Position numbers and translations under genes: made by a program
NCBI GenBank assembly: GCA_036381255.1
Contig: DASVDG010000037.1
Coordinates: 112,331-176,330, forward strand
Length of the DNA: 64,000 nucleotides
Reading direction: 5' to 3'
Source: CALBZE01 sp036381255
GTDB lineage: Bacteria > Gemmatimonadota > Gemmatimonadetes > Longimicrobiales > RSA9
Notes under the pieces: generated by a model
The model's database searches: none
Told to the model about the DNA's origin: nothing
The model's input: the letters and a program-made list of their open reading frames with translations, nothing else
Shown here: piece after piece, positions 1 to 7,623 of the stretch
How positions within the stretch are numbered: the stretch's first letter is position 1
How the letters are laid out: every line of letters starts with the position of its first letter

Positions 1-2
1 CG

Positions 3-653
3 GGCCGGGCGGAGGCGCCCGCCGCATCGAAGCCCGCGTCCGACTCGAAGGCGACGCGGAAGGCCGATGTCGCGGCCGCCGCGAAGGACGCGAAGGCGCC
101 GCTGGCGCCGGAGCTCGCGGGTCTGCCCACCGAGGCGGATGGGATTGTCGCCTACCTCTCGACGCGGTACAAGGGCGTCGGGAAGAAGACCGCCGAGGCG
201 CTGGTCGAGGCGTTCGGCGCCGCCGGCGTGTTCCGGACGCTCCACGGCGAGCCGGACCGGGTCCGCGAGGTCCTGGGCGCGCGCCGGGCGGAGTCGCTGC
301 TGAATGCGTGGCAGTCGGACCTCGAGCACCGTCGCGCGGAGGCCGCGGCGGAGATCGCCGAGGCGGCGCAGTCGGCGGAGCCGAAGCCGGCCGCGAAGAA
401 GGCGGCGAAGTCGACGAAGGCCGAGGCGAAGTCGACGAAGTCGACCCGGTCTCGTGCCCGCAAGGGCGCGTCGAAGGCGGCAAAGTCGAAGAAGGCCGCG
501 AGCCCGGAGGCCGAAGCGACCGCGGCGGCTGTGGACGTCGCGGTGGAATCTGCGGAGGCCCCGGCCGAGCCGAAGAAGGCCGGTGGCCGGTCGCGCGGCC
601 GTCGGGGCGGCCGGAAGCGTGCCAGGCCCAAGGTCGAGGCCGGCGCCGATTGA
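3..653 (+). CDS. Helix-hairpin-helix protein with Lys/Ala-rich tail (5' truncated by window edge)
   Basis: The reading frame is open from the left edge and ends in TGA at 651-653, so only the C-terminal 216 residues are visible. A helix-hairpin-helix lies in the first third, with the core YKGVGKKTAEALVEAF, the usual non-specific DNA-backbone binding element. It is followed by a long low-complexity tail rich in Lys, Ala, Ser and Arg that resembles histone-H1-like tails and ends in an Arg/Gly-rich segment. A DNA-binding or DNA-repair role is likely but the catalytic part, if any, lies outside the window. The stop overlaps the start of the downstream DNA glycosylase by one base (TGATG), so the two genes are probably translationally coupled, which fits a repair role. 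Confidence 0.75.
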   Translation, partial: GRAEAPAASKPASDSKATRKADVAAAAKDAKAPLAPELAGLPTEADGIVAYLSTRYKGVGKKTAEALVEAFGAAGVFRTLHGEPDRVREVLGARRAESLLNAWQSDLEHRRAEAAAEIAEAAQSAEPKPAAKKAAKSTKAEAKSTKSTRSRARKGASKAAKSKKAASPEAEATAAAVDVAVESAEAPAEPKKAGGRSRGRRGGRKRARPKVEAGAD

Positions 654-1255
654 TGCCGCACCCGATCGGCGGCGCACCGCTTCCGCGTCGCTTCTTCGAT
701 CGCCCCGCCGAGGAGGTCGCCCGCGACCTCCTCGGCGCCGTTCTGGTGTCCACCACGGAGGGCGTGGCGACGGCCGGCCGGATCGTGGAGACCGAGGCGT
801 ACGTCGGTCCGCACGACCCGGCCTCGCACGCCGCGGAGCGGGTCGGGCGGACGGCGCGGAACGCGGCGATGTACGGCCCGCCGGGCACCGCCTACGTCTA
901 CAGGATCTACGGGCTGCACTGGTGCCTGAACGTGGTGACGGGAGCGGAGGAGTACCCCGCGGCGGTCCTGATCCGCGCCATCGAGCCGACCGAGGGAGTC
1001 GAGCACATGCGGCATCGGCGCGGCGAGCTCCGTTCGGAGCGAATGCTCACGAACGGCCCCGGCAAAGTCGCCCAGGCGATGGGGATCACCGGCCGGGAGA
1101 ACGGCCACCCGCTCGACCGGCCGCCGCTCGTCATCCACGAGGGCGAGCCGGTGGACGACGGCGACGTCGCCGTCGGGCCGCGGATCGGCATCACCCGGGC
1201 GGCGGACTGGCCGCTCCGGTTCCACGTCCGCGGCAACGCCTGGGTCTCGCGGTAG
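653..1255 (+). CDS. DNA-3-methyladenine glycosylase (AAG/MPG family)
   Basis: This 200-residue protein matches the alkyladenine DNA glycosylase fold, which flips out and excises alkylated or deaminated purines in base excision repair. Visible hallmarks are IVETEAYVG, with the catalytic Glu at about residue 48 and the pocket Tyr at 50; the pocket His in ASHAAE at about 59; and the segment RNAAMYGPPGTAYVYRIYG carrying the DNA-intercalating Tyr at about 86, followed by the conserved Asn at 93. Length is typical for bacterial members. The ATG at 653 overlaps the upstream stop, so it belongs to the same transcript as the helix-hairpin-helix gene. Family assignment is firm; lesion preference cannot be read from sequence. 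Confidence 0.93.
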   Translation: MPHPIGGAPLPRRFFDRPAEEVARDLLGAVLVSTTEGVATAGRIVETEAYVGPHDPASHAAERVGRTARNAAMYGPPGTAYVYRIYGLHWCLNVVTGAEEYPAAVLIRAIEPTEGVEHMRHRRGELRSERMLTNGPGKVAQAMGITGRENGHPLDRPPLVIHEGEPVDDGDVAVGPRIGITRAADWPLRFHVRGNAWVSR

Positions 1256-1261
1256 AGCGCC

Positions 1262-2392
1262 GTGGACGGGATCCGGGTCTCCGAGCGCGCGCAACGCCTC
1301 CACCGCGACGGCCTCGTGGTGGACCTGCACGCCGACACGCCGACGGAGTGTTTCCTGGACCCGGAATACGACTTCGGACGGCGCCACACGTCCGGCCACG
1401 TCGACCTGCCGCGCCTGCACGAGGGCGGCGTGGACGTCCAGTTCCTCATCGCGTGGGTCCCGGCCGAGTTGGCCGCCACGCCCGGGGCGTCGTTCCGTCA
1501 CGCCGAACGGCTCATCGATGCCATCCACCGCGTCGCCGACCGCACGCCGGGCGTGCGGCTGGCCACCGACGCGGCCGGGATCCGCGCCGCGCGCCGGGCC
1601 GGCGATGTCGCCGCGCTGATCGGCGTCGAGGGCGGCCACGCGATCGAGAACTCGCTCGAGCGGCTCCGCACCCTCCACGCCCGCGGCGCCCGCTATCTCA
1701 CCCTCACCTGGAACAACACCCACGACTGGGCGGACGCCGCCGGCGACACGCCGCGCCACGGTGGGCTCTCGGCTTTCGGCCGCGATGTCGTCCGAGAGCT
1801 CAACCGGCTCCGCATGCTCGTCGACCTCTCCCACGTGGCCGAGTCCACCTTCTGGGACGCCCTCGAGACCAGCACCGCGCCCGTCGTCGCGACCCACTCC
1901 AACGCCCACCGCCTCGCCCGCCACCACCGCAACCTGACCGACGAACAGCTCCGCGCCATCGGCGACACGGGCGGCATCATCGGCGTCAATGCGTTCCCCG
2001 CGTTCCTCGACACCGACTACGGCGCTGCCTACGAGCGCATCGCCGCCGAGACGACCGCGCTCGAAGCCCGTCTGCGTGCCGAGCTCGGCGACCCGGCGCG
2101 CGCACACCGCGACGCGATCGGCTGGCGCGACCGCGCGCTCGCCGCGCTCCCGCCCGTGCCCCTCGCCGCCCTCGCCGACCACGTCGAGCATATCGCACGC
2201 ACCGCCGGCGTCGAGCACGTCGCCCTCGGCTGCGACTTCGACGGCATCCCGACCACGCCACGCGGCCTGCCACACATCGGCACGCTGCCGCGCCTCACCG
2301 AGCTCCTCCTCCGCCGCGGCTGGAGCGACGATGACCTGCGCCGCATCCTCGGCGGCAACGCACTGCGCGTCATCGCGAACGTCCTCGGCTGA
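1262..2392 (+). CDS. Membrane dipeptidase (peptidase family M19)
   Basis: The 376-residue product is a renal-dipeptidase-type zinc peptidase that hydrolyses dipeptides, often including D-residues. The HxD zinc motif is at residues 23-25 (DLHADT), the bridging Glu is at about 123 (GVEGGHAIE), the zinc/substrate His residues are at about 191 and 212 (VDLSHVAE, VATHSNAHR), and the terminal Asp is in GCDFDG at about 325-327. No signal peptide is visible, so it is probably cytoplasmic. It starts with GTG six bases after the glycosylase stop, which suggests co-transcription although the functions are unrelated. Substrate is unknown. Confidence 0.93.
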   Translation: MDGIRVSERAQRLHRDGLVVDLHADTPTECFLDPEYDFGRRHTSGHVDLPRLHEGGVDVQFLIAWVPAELAATPGASFRHAERLIDAIHRVADRTPGVRLATDAAGIRAARRAGDVAALIGVEGGHAIENSLERLRTLHARGARYLTLTWNNTHDWADAAGDTPRHGGLSAFGRDVVRELNRLRMLVDLSHVAESTFWDALETSTAPVVATHSNAHRLARHHRNLTDEQLRAIGDTGGIIGVNAFPAFLDTDYGAAYERIAAETTALEARLRAELGDPARAHRDAIGWRDRALAALPPVPLAALADHVEHIARTAGVEHVALGCDFDGIPTTPRGLPHIGTLPRLTELLLRRGWSDDDLRRILGGNALRVIANVLG

Positions 2393-2560
2393 GCGCCGCC
2401 GGACGCGGGCTCGCTCGCGGTATTCATCGTCGTGAGCCGTGCCGGTCCGCCCGCCGTGTCGCGCCTCCCGGTGCGGTACCGGCGCCTGGCACGCCATCTG
2501 CGCCAAATGTTTCCGGCGCGACGAGCGTCACGAGGCAGCACGTTCGAAGGAGGTGAGGCT

Positions 2561-2758
2561 ATGGCGACTGTGCCGGGACCCAACCCGGACAAGCCACTGC
2601 CGCAGCCGGGTGCACCCGGCAAGGAGCTCCCGGTCGAACCGGAAGAAGAGCCGGATCACGTCGGGCCGGAACGAACGGATGATCCGGATTGGTTGCCGAA
2701 GCCGTACGATCCGGATCGCGAGTACGAGGAGCCCGGGGTGCCCCTTGGTCGGGCGTAG
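2561..2758 (+). CDS. Small proline-rich acidic protein (65 aa)
   Basis: A short ORF begins at ATG 2561 behind an almost perfect Shine-Dalgarno sequence (AAGGAGGTGA, 2547-2556), the strongest argument that it is translated. The product has no hydrophobic segment and is dominated by Pro, Glu and Asp (for example PVEPEEEPDHVGPE and WLPKPYDPDREYEEP), so it is probably disordered and soluble. An upstream in-frame GTG at 2432 exists but has no ribosome site. I do not recognise the family. It sits alone between the dipeptidase and a repeat-filled gap. Confidence 0.7.
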   Translation: MATVPGPNPDKPLPQPGAPGKELPVEPEEEPDHVGPERTDDPDWLPKPYDPDREYEEPGVPLGRA

Positions 2759-2815
2759 GACGAGGCAGAGGCGTGGGAGGTCCCCCGGAGCTGCGAAGAG
2801 CGGTTTCCGGGGGAC

Positions 2816-2992
2816 GTCGCGTTTCGGGGTTGTCGCGTGTCCGGGGGGGCGCGTTTCAGGGGGTGTCGCGTCTTGGGGTGTCGCGTTTCCGAATTGTCGT
2901 GCTTCCGAGTTGTCGGGATTTGGGGTTGTCGCGTTGGTGGGGTTGTCGCGTTTCCGAGTTGGCGCGTTTCCGAAGTTGTTGCGTTTCGGGGG
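2816..2992. repeat. Degenerate 16-bp tandem repeat array (about 11 copies)
   Basis: Eleven consecutive units start near 2816, 2832, 2848, 2865, 2880, 2896, 2912, 2928, 2945, 2961 and 2978, spaced 15-17 bp. The consensus is close to GTCGCGTTTCCGAGTT. A 16-bp period breaks any reading frame, so this is noncoding. It fills part of the 551-bp gap between the small proline-rich gene and the methyltransferase. Copies differ at several positions, which points to an old minisatellite. Confidence 0.8.
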
Positions 2993-3170
2993 GCACCACG
3001 GCTCGGCGGCATGAAATTCGGATCACGCGGCGGACCGGAGCGGGTGGGGCGAGTTCTCTACGGTGGCCGGCGGCGAGGCGGCGGCAGGGGTCCGGAGCTG
3101 CTGTACGGGTTTGTCCGGCGCACGCCGGGAGGTCGGGAGACGGGTGGGCCTTCCAGGCACCGCCAGGCGC

Positions 3171-3216
3171 CGTTCCCGTTCCCGGCCGTCCGGTTCGGGA
3201 ACGGGGAACGGGAACG
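3171..3216. repeat. Inverted GGGAAC hexamer repeat (13-bp arms)
   Basis: CGTTCCCGTTCCC at 3171-3183 is the exact reverse complement of GGGAACGGGAACG at 3204-3216, with a 20-base loop that also contains GGGAAC. The stem is therefore two hexamer units facing two others. It lies about 95 bases upstream of the methyltransferase start and could fold in the leader or act as a terminator or regulatory hairpin. It has the same design as the larger inverted hexamer repeat at 52472-52572. Confidence 0.6.
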
Positions 3217-3309
3217 TGTACGGGCGGGGGCGGAATGGATTTTGCCCCCGGCGAGCGGCGGGCGTGCGTCGGGCGACGCGCGGCGGAGCCAGGAAGCGAG
3301 GGGGCCACG

Positions 3310-4089
3310 GTGGAACCGGTCATCGGAGGAGAGCGGGCGGAGGAAGCGACGCCGGCGGCGTTGCGCAGCCGGGTCGAGGCGCTGGGGCCGTGGTTCCATG
3401 ACATCGACCTGGGACAGGGCGTTCGTACGGCGCCGAACCACCCGCTGGGCAACTTCCTCCAGGAGATCTGGTTCCACGTGGGGCGGTACCTGCCGGAGGA
3501 CCTGACGGGCCGGACGGTGCTGGACATCGGATGCAATGCGGGGTTCTACGCGCAGCAGTTGCGGCGGCGGGGCGCGGCGGTGCTGGGGATCGACCACGAC
3601 GAGCGGTACCTCGAGCAGGCGCGGTTCGCGGCGGAGGTGAACGGGCTGGACATCGAGTACCGTCTCATGGACACGTACGACGTCGACCGGCTGGAGCAGC
3701 GCTTCGACTACGTGCTGTTCATGGGCGTTCTCTACCACCTGCGCTACCCGCTCTACGCGCTGGACAAGGTGGCGAAGCTGCCCCGGCGCCGCTTGATCGT
3801 CCAGTCGATGATCCGGGGCGTGGGCGGGGCAGTGCCGGTCCCGGAGGACGCGCCGATCACGGAGCGCGCGATGTTCGAGCATCCGCGCTTCCCGGCGATG
3901 TACTTCATCGAGAGGCGGTACGCGGGCGACCCGACGAACTGGTGGGTCCCGAACGAGGCGTGCATGGAGGCGATGCTCCGCTCGGCGGGGCTGCGCATCA
4001 CGGCGCACCCGTTCACGGAGCTGTGGGTCTGCGAACCGGCGGGCGCGGAGCCGCGCACCGCCGCGCGACGACCGACGGGTGCCGCCTGA
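3310..4089 (+). CDS. Class I SAM methyltransferase (Rta_06860-like family)
   Basis: The 259-residue product has the Rossmann motif VLDIGCNAG at about 70-78, an acidic ribose-binding segment GIDHDERYL, and the motif FMGVLYHLRYP. It has the overall look of the TIGR04290 (Rta_06860) methyltransferase family, recalled from memory as a companion of glycosyltransferase clusters. The substrate is unknown; a sugar or glycan intermediate is plausible. I chose GTG at 3310 because recognisable sequence begins soon after it; an in-frame ATG at 3235 would add 25 poorly conserved residues. It opens the glycan cluster and is convergent with the following glycosidase. Confidence 0.82.
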   Translation: MEPVIGGERAEEATPAALRSRVEALGPWFHDIDLGQGVRTAPNHPLGNFLQEIWFHVGRYLPEDLTGRTVLDIGCNAGFYAQQLRRRGAAVLGIDHDERYLEQARFAAEVNGLDIEYRLMDTYDVDRLEQRFDYVLFMGVLYHLRYPLYALDKVAKLPRRRLIVQSMIRGVGGAVPVPEDAPITERAMFEHPRFPAMYFIERRYAGDPTNWWVPNEACMEAMLRSAGLRITAHPFTELWVCEPAGAEPRTAARRPTGAA

Positions 4090-4116
4090 CCGATCGCCGC
4101 CGACCGTTTCGGCGGC

Positions 4117-5007
4117 TCACGCATTCCCTCGCAGATACCTGTGCGCGACCCAGCGCGCGAAGTACGCGAAGTCGCCGATGTCGCGGGGGGGCGAGGTGTG
4201 GTGGGGGCGGATCCCGGCCGAGGGCGGGGTGAAGCAGAGCGTGAGCGTCGTGTGAAACGGTCCCAGGGCTTCGACCAGGCGGTCGAACCACGCGGCGCCG
4301 CCGCGCTGGTGCCACTCGGCCCAGGAGAGGCCGGTCCGGACGTGGCGGACGCCGAGGCGGCGCAGCCATTCGACCGTCGCCTCGAGGCGGTCGTGGTCTT
4401 CGAAGTGGATCCACTGACACACCCCCAGCTCGGGATCGAATTCGCGAAGCGCCGGCTTGGGCGAGCCATCGGCGCGCAGTAGGCCGAAGTGGAAGTGGCG
4501 CCAGTACGCGGAGCCCTCCGCCGCGCCGTGGCGGGTGGTCGCCTCTCGCTCGGGCGAGAGGTCGAAGAGGGTGTACCAGTGCACCCGTTCGGCGGCCCGT
4601 TTCAGGATCGGTGCGATGCGCCGTAGCCCCCACGCCATGTTGCACTCGGACGCCCAGCTACTCACGCCCGTCTCGGTGACCCAGACGGGCATGCCGAACT
4701 CCTCGCGTACCTCCAGGATCTTCCGCGGCCAGTCTTCCGGGTGCCAGAGGTTCCAGTCGTAGGGGAACCCGTGGAGCGCGATGACATCGAGCTTGCGGAG
4801 GAGGCCGTGCCTGTCGAGGAGCCGGAGGAACGACGGGTCGATCGGGCTGACGCCGCCGAGGATGAGGCGGGTGCGGGGCGCGGCCGTGCGGATCTCGTCG
4901 GCGGCCAGGCCGGCCATCTCGGAGAAGATGGCCCAATCGGGGTCCAGCTCCCGGTCCCAGTGCGACATGTTGTTCGGCTCGTTCCAGAGCATGACGGCCT
5001 CGATCAT
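4117..5007 (-). CDS. Glycoside hydrolase-like TIM barrel (beta-xylosidase-like), apparently permuted
   Basis: The 296-residue product begins almost directly with the clan-A acid/base motif MLWNEPNN (Glu at residue 10) and carries the likely nucleophile in WVTETGVSSW (Glu at about 112). After the strand-8-like RVHWYTLFDL it continues with segments that look like strands 1 to 3 of the barrel: GVCQWIHFEDHDRLEA, VRTGLSWAEWH and LTLCFTPPSAGI, then ends in a helix at YFARWVAHRYL. This order is the reverse of canonical GH39/GH5-like proteins. The start at 5007 is set by the conserved MIEAV segment and an upstream GGAG. The longer open frame to 5487 runs into the opposite gene and looks non-coding. 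It is divergent from the epimerase. Confidence 0.8.
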   Translation of the reverse strand: MIEAVMLWNEPNNMSHWDRELDPDWAIFSEMAGLAADEIRTAAPRTRLILGGVSPIDPSFLRLLDRHGLLRKLDVIALHGFPYDWNLWHPEDWPRKILEVREEFGMPVWVTETGVSSWASECNMAWGLRRIAPILKRAAERVHWYTLFDLSPEREATTRHGAAEGSAYWRHFHFGLLRADGSPKPALREFDPELGVCQWIHFEDHDRLEATVEWLRRLGVRHVRTGLSWAEWHQRGGAAWFDRLVEALGPFHTTLTLCFTPPSAGIRPHHTSPPRDIGDFAYFARWVAHRYLRGNA

Positions 5008-5386
5008 CGCCTTGCCGCTCCATGATGGGTTGATGGGGAAAGGCCGAGTGTGGCGAGTCGCGGAGCGGCGTCGATGTTGCAAGGGGCGTTCCACGCGTCG
5101 CGGCGCGGGTGGAATCGGCGTGAGCGGCGCGGAAATCGGCCATATGGTACAGAATTTGAATGCTGCTGCGGCTTGGCAGAAATCCCGCATCTCACCCGGC
5201 GAACGGAGGCGCTGATACTCCTGGAGGACCCGACCCCGAAGCGCGGCGCACTCGTAGGGCATTCGACCCCGTGGCGGGCGGTGGCAGCATCCCGGGCCCG
5301 GCCACGACGGCCGGGGGCGTCCGGTCCGAACCGCCCGGTCGTAGCAGGGGAGACGCGGCCTCGGCCGCAACACTGCGGAGAAGGGC
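5008..5386. other. 379-bp divergent intergenic region
   Basis: This gap separates the glycosidase (minus) from the epimerase (plus) and must hold both promoters. A short AT-richer island at about 5140-5163 (CATATGGTACAGAATTTGAA) is the only obvious departure from the high-GC background and may mark a promoter. TTGAAT at 5156-5161 could be a -35 for the plus strand, but no good -10 sits 17 bp downstream. I see no gene here. Confidence 0.4.
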
Positions 5387-6460
5387 ATGAGCTTGGGAAG
5401 CGATAGAGCGGTGGTGATCACGGGGGGAGCGGGCTTCATCGGCAGCAACCTTGCCGATGCCCTCCTTCGCGCGGGTGAACGGGTCATCGTCTACGACAAT
5501 CTGTCGCGTCCCGGCACGGAGAAGAACCTGCGGTGGCTGGTGCAGCGGCACGCGAAGGGGCTGGAGGTCGAGATCGCGGACATCCGGGACGCGGACCGGG
5601 TCGGGCGGGTGGTGGAGCGGGCGCACACGGTCTACCACCTGGCGGCGCAGGTCGCGGTCACGTCGTCGGTGACGGATCCGGGGCACGACTTCGCGGTGAA
5701 TGCGGAAGGGACGCTGAACGTGCTCCAGGCGGCGCGCGACGCGGCCGACCCGCCGGCGGTGCTGTTCACGTCGACGAACAAGGTCTACGGCGCGCTCGCC
5801 GGGGTGCCGGTGGTGTTGAACGGGACGCGGTACCTGTTCGAGGACCGGCGCAGGGGGATCGCGGAGGATCAGCCGCTCGACTTCCACTCGCCGTACGGCT
5901 GCTCGAAGGGGGCGGCGGATCAGTACGTCCGGGATTACGCCCGCATCTACGACCTCCCGACGTGCGTCTTTCGCATGAGCTGCATCTACGGCCCGCGGCA
6001 GTTCGGGACCGAGGACCAGGGGTGGGTGGCGCACTTCGTGATCTCGGCGTTGAGCGGCCGGCCGATCACGCTGTACGGCGATGGCAAGCAGGTGCGGGAC
6101 ATCCTGTTCGTGGAGGACCTGGTCGACCTGATGATCCGGAGCGCGCGCCGGGCGCGCGAGGAGCCGGGGCGCATCTACAACGTCGGCGGTGGCGCCGGGA
6201 ATGCGGTCTCGCTCGTGGAGCTGCTGGAGCTGCTGGAGCGGGAGCTGGGTCGGCCGGTCGAGCGGCGGCACGCGCCGTGGCGGCCGGGCGACCAACGGAT
6301 CTACATCAGCGACATCGACAAGCTGCGGCGCGAGCTCGACTGGGCGCCCCGGGTGTCGAAGGAAGAAGGGGTGCGCCGACTGATCGCGTGGATCCAGGAG
6401 AACGCGACCGCCCTGCTTCCGTCGCGTGCGGCGCGGGTCGAGCAGCCGCTGTCGGCCTGA
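5387..6460 (+). CDS. NAD-dependent sugar epimerase (CDP-paratose 2-epimerase-like)
   Basis: The 357-residue protein is an extended SDR. It has the nucleotide-binding GGAGFIGS at about 13-20, the catalytic YGCSK pair (Tyr170, Lys174), and the segment TSTNKVYG. TSTNKVYG, FHSPYGCSKGAADQY and YGPRQFGTEDQGWV closely resemble the CDP-paratose/tyvelose 2-epimerase (RfbE) group rather than GalE, so it probably epimerises a nucleotide-activated sugar for the glycan made by this cluster. The start ATG at 5387 follows GGAGAAGGG. The GT4 gene begins 34 bases downstream, implying an operon. Confidence 0.85.
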   Translation: MSLGSDRAVVITGGAGFIGSNLADALLRAGERVIVYDNLSRPGTEKNLRWLVQRHAKGLEVEIADIRDADRVGRVVERAHTVYHLAAQVAVTSSVTDPGHDFAVNAEGTLNVLQAARDAADPPAVLFTSTNKVYGALAGVPVVLNGTRYLFEDRRRGIAEDQPLDFHSPYGCSKGAADQYVRDYARIYDLPTCVFRMSCIYGPRQFGTEDQGWVAHFVISALSGRPITLYGDGKQVRDILFVEDLVDLMIRSARRAREEPGRIYNVGGGAGNAVSLVELLELLERELGRPVERRHAPWRPGDQRIYISDIDKLRRELDWAPRVSKEEGVRRLIAWIQENATALLPSRAARVEQPLSA

Positions 6461-6494
6461 CCCTATCCCGGACCCGGTCCGGGCACCGAAGCCC

Positions 6495-7619
6495 ATGCGA
6501 ATCCTCATCACGACCGACGTCGCGGGAGGCGTCTGGAGCTACACCGAGGAGCTGGTCGAGGGGCTCCTGGGCCGCGGTCACGCGGTGTCGCTGGTGATCG
6601 TGGGCGGCCGGCCCGGGCCGCAGCACGAGCGGTGGCTGGCCGGCCGGCGCGAGGTGTCCGCGAAGGTGCTGCCGTGCCCGCTGGAGTGGGTGCCGGAGCC
6701 GGAGCCCGGGTTGTCGGCATCGGTCGAGCGGCTGCGGCGCCTGGTCCGGGACGCGGCGCCGGACGTCGTGCATCTGAACCAGTTCTACTACGGCGCGTTC
6801 AACCTCGGCGCGCCGACGGTGGTGGCGGCGCACAGCGACGTCGTGAGCTGGTGGCACGCGGTGAAGGACGAGGCGCCGCCGGACGACGCGTGGTTCGGCC
6901 GGTACCGCCGCTGGGTCCGCGACGGCCTGCGCGGCGCGGACGTGCGTGTGGCGCCGTCCGCGTGGATCGCGAGTCGGGTGCGGGAGATCTACGGTGTCGG
7001 TCCGGTCCGGGTCGTCTACAACGCACGCTCACCGCACCGGTTCCGCGGCCGGCGCCGGGGACCGCGCTTCCCCATCGTCGTCACGGCCGGCCGGCTCTGG
7101 GACGAGGGGAAGGGCGCGCGCGACCTGGTCCCGGCCGCCGCGCGGATCGGCGGGCACGGCCGGGTCGTCGTGGCCGGGCCGGTCGAGCACCCCGCGGGCG
7201 GCGAGGACTTCCCGACCGATGCGCCCGGCATCGAGTGGGCGGGCATGCTCGGCGCCGATGCGCTGCGCCAGCTGCTCGCGCAGGCGCGGGTGTACGCGGC
7301 GCCCTCCCGCTACGAGCCGTTCGGGCTGGCGCCGCTCGAGGCGGCGCTGGCCGGGTGCGCGCTGGTGCTGAGCGACATCCCGACGTTTCGCGAGCTCTGG
7401 GACGGCTGCGCGCTGTTCCACCCGCCGGGGGACGCGGCCGCGCTGGCGGATGCGGCGGTCGCGCTCCTCGACGACGCAGCGCGCTGCCAGGCGCTGGCGG
7501 AGGCCGCGAGGACGCGCGCACTCGAGCGCTACACCCCGGACCGGATGGCCGCCGACTACGAAGCGCTGTATCTGGAGCTGCTGACCCGCTCCTCGACCCA
7601 GCCGGTGGTTGCGGACTGA
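6495..7619 (+). CDS. Glycosyltransferase family 4
   Basis: The 374-residue product has a two-domain GT-B layout. The N-terminal half contains VVHLNQFYYGAF and VAAHSDVVSWW, and the C-terminal half carries TAGRLWDEGKG and the donor-binding E-x7-E motif (YEPFGLAPLE, Glu274 and Glu282). This is the retaining GT4 signature, so it probably transfers a hexose or similar residue from a nucleotide sugar. There is no membrane segment. It is followed after four bases by a CgeB-like transferase, so the two are co-expressed and may act in sequence. Confidence 0.9.
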   Translation: MRILITTDVAGGVWSYTEELVEGLLGRGHAVSLVIVGGRPGPQHERWLAGRREVSAKVLPCPLEWVPEPEPGLSASVERLRRLVRDAAPDVVHLNQFYYGAFNLGAPTVVAAHSDVVSWWHAVKDEAPPDDAWFGRYRRWVRDGLRGADVRVAPSAWIASRVREIYGVGPVRVVYNARSPHRFRGRRRGPRFPIVVTAGRLWDEGKGARDLVPAAARIGGHGRVVVAGPVEHPAGGEDFPTDAPGIEWAGMLGADALRQLLAQARVYAAPSRYEPFGLAPLEAALAGCALVLSDIPTFRELWDGCALFHPPGDAAALADAAVALLDDAARCQALAEAARTRALERYTPDRMAADYEALYLELLTRSSTQPVVAD

Positions 7620-7623
7620 GCCC

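Noticed and set aside
152..2506. Minus-strand open frame of 784 codons
   Set aside because: It lies antisense to three well-supported genes, shows Arg/Val/Asp-rich shadow composition and no recognisable domain; long antisense frames are common at this GC content.
2816..2992. CRISPR array
   Set aside because: Units are contiguous 16-mers without spacers, and no cas gene is present.
2656..3012. Minus-strand repeat protein across the 16-bp array
   Set aside because: The 16-bp period changes frame at each unit, the frame has no ribosome site, and composition is that of a shadow frame.
3235..3309. ATG 3235 as methyltransferase start
   Set aside because: It remains possible, but the added residues are Arg/Gly-rich and unlike the family; GTG 3310 gives a more usual N terminus.
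5008..5487. Longer start for the glycosidase
   Set aside because: The extra 160 codons overlap the divergent epimerase and read as shadow sequence; family-like sequence starts at the ATG at 5007.
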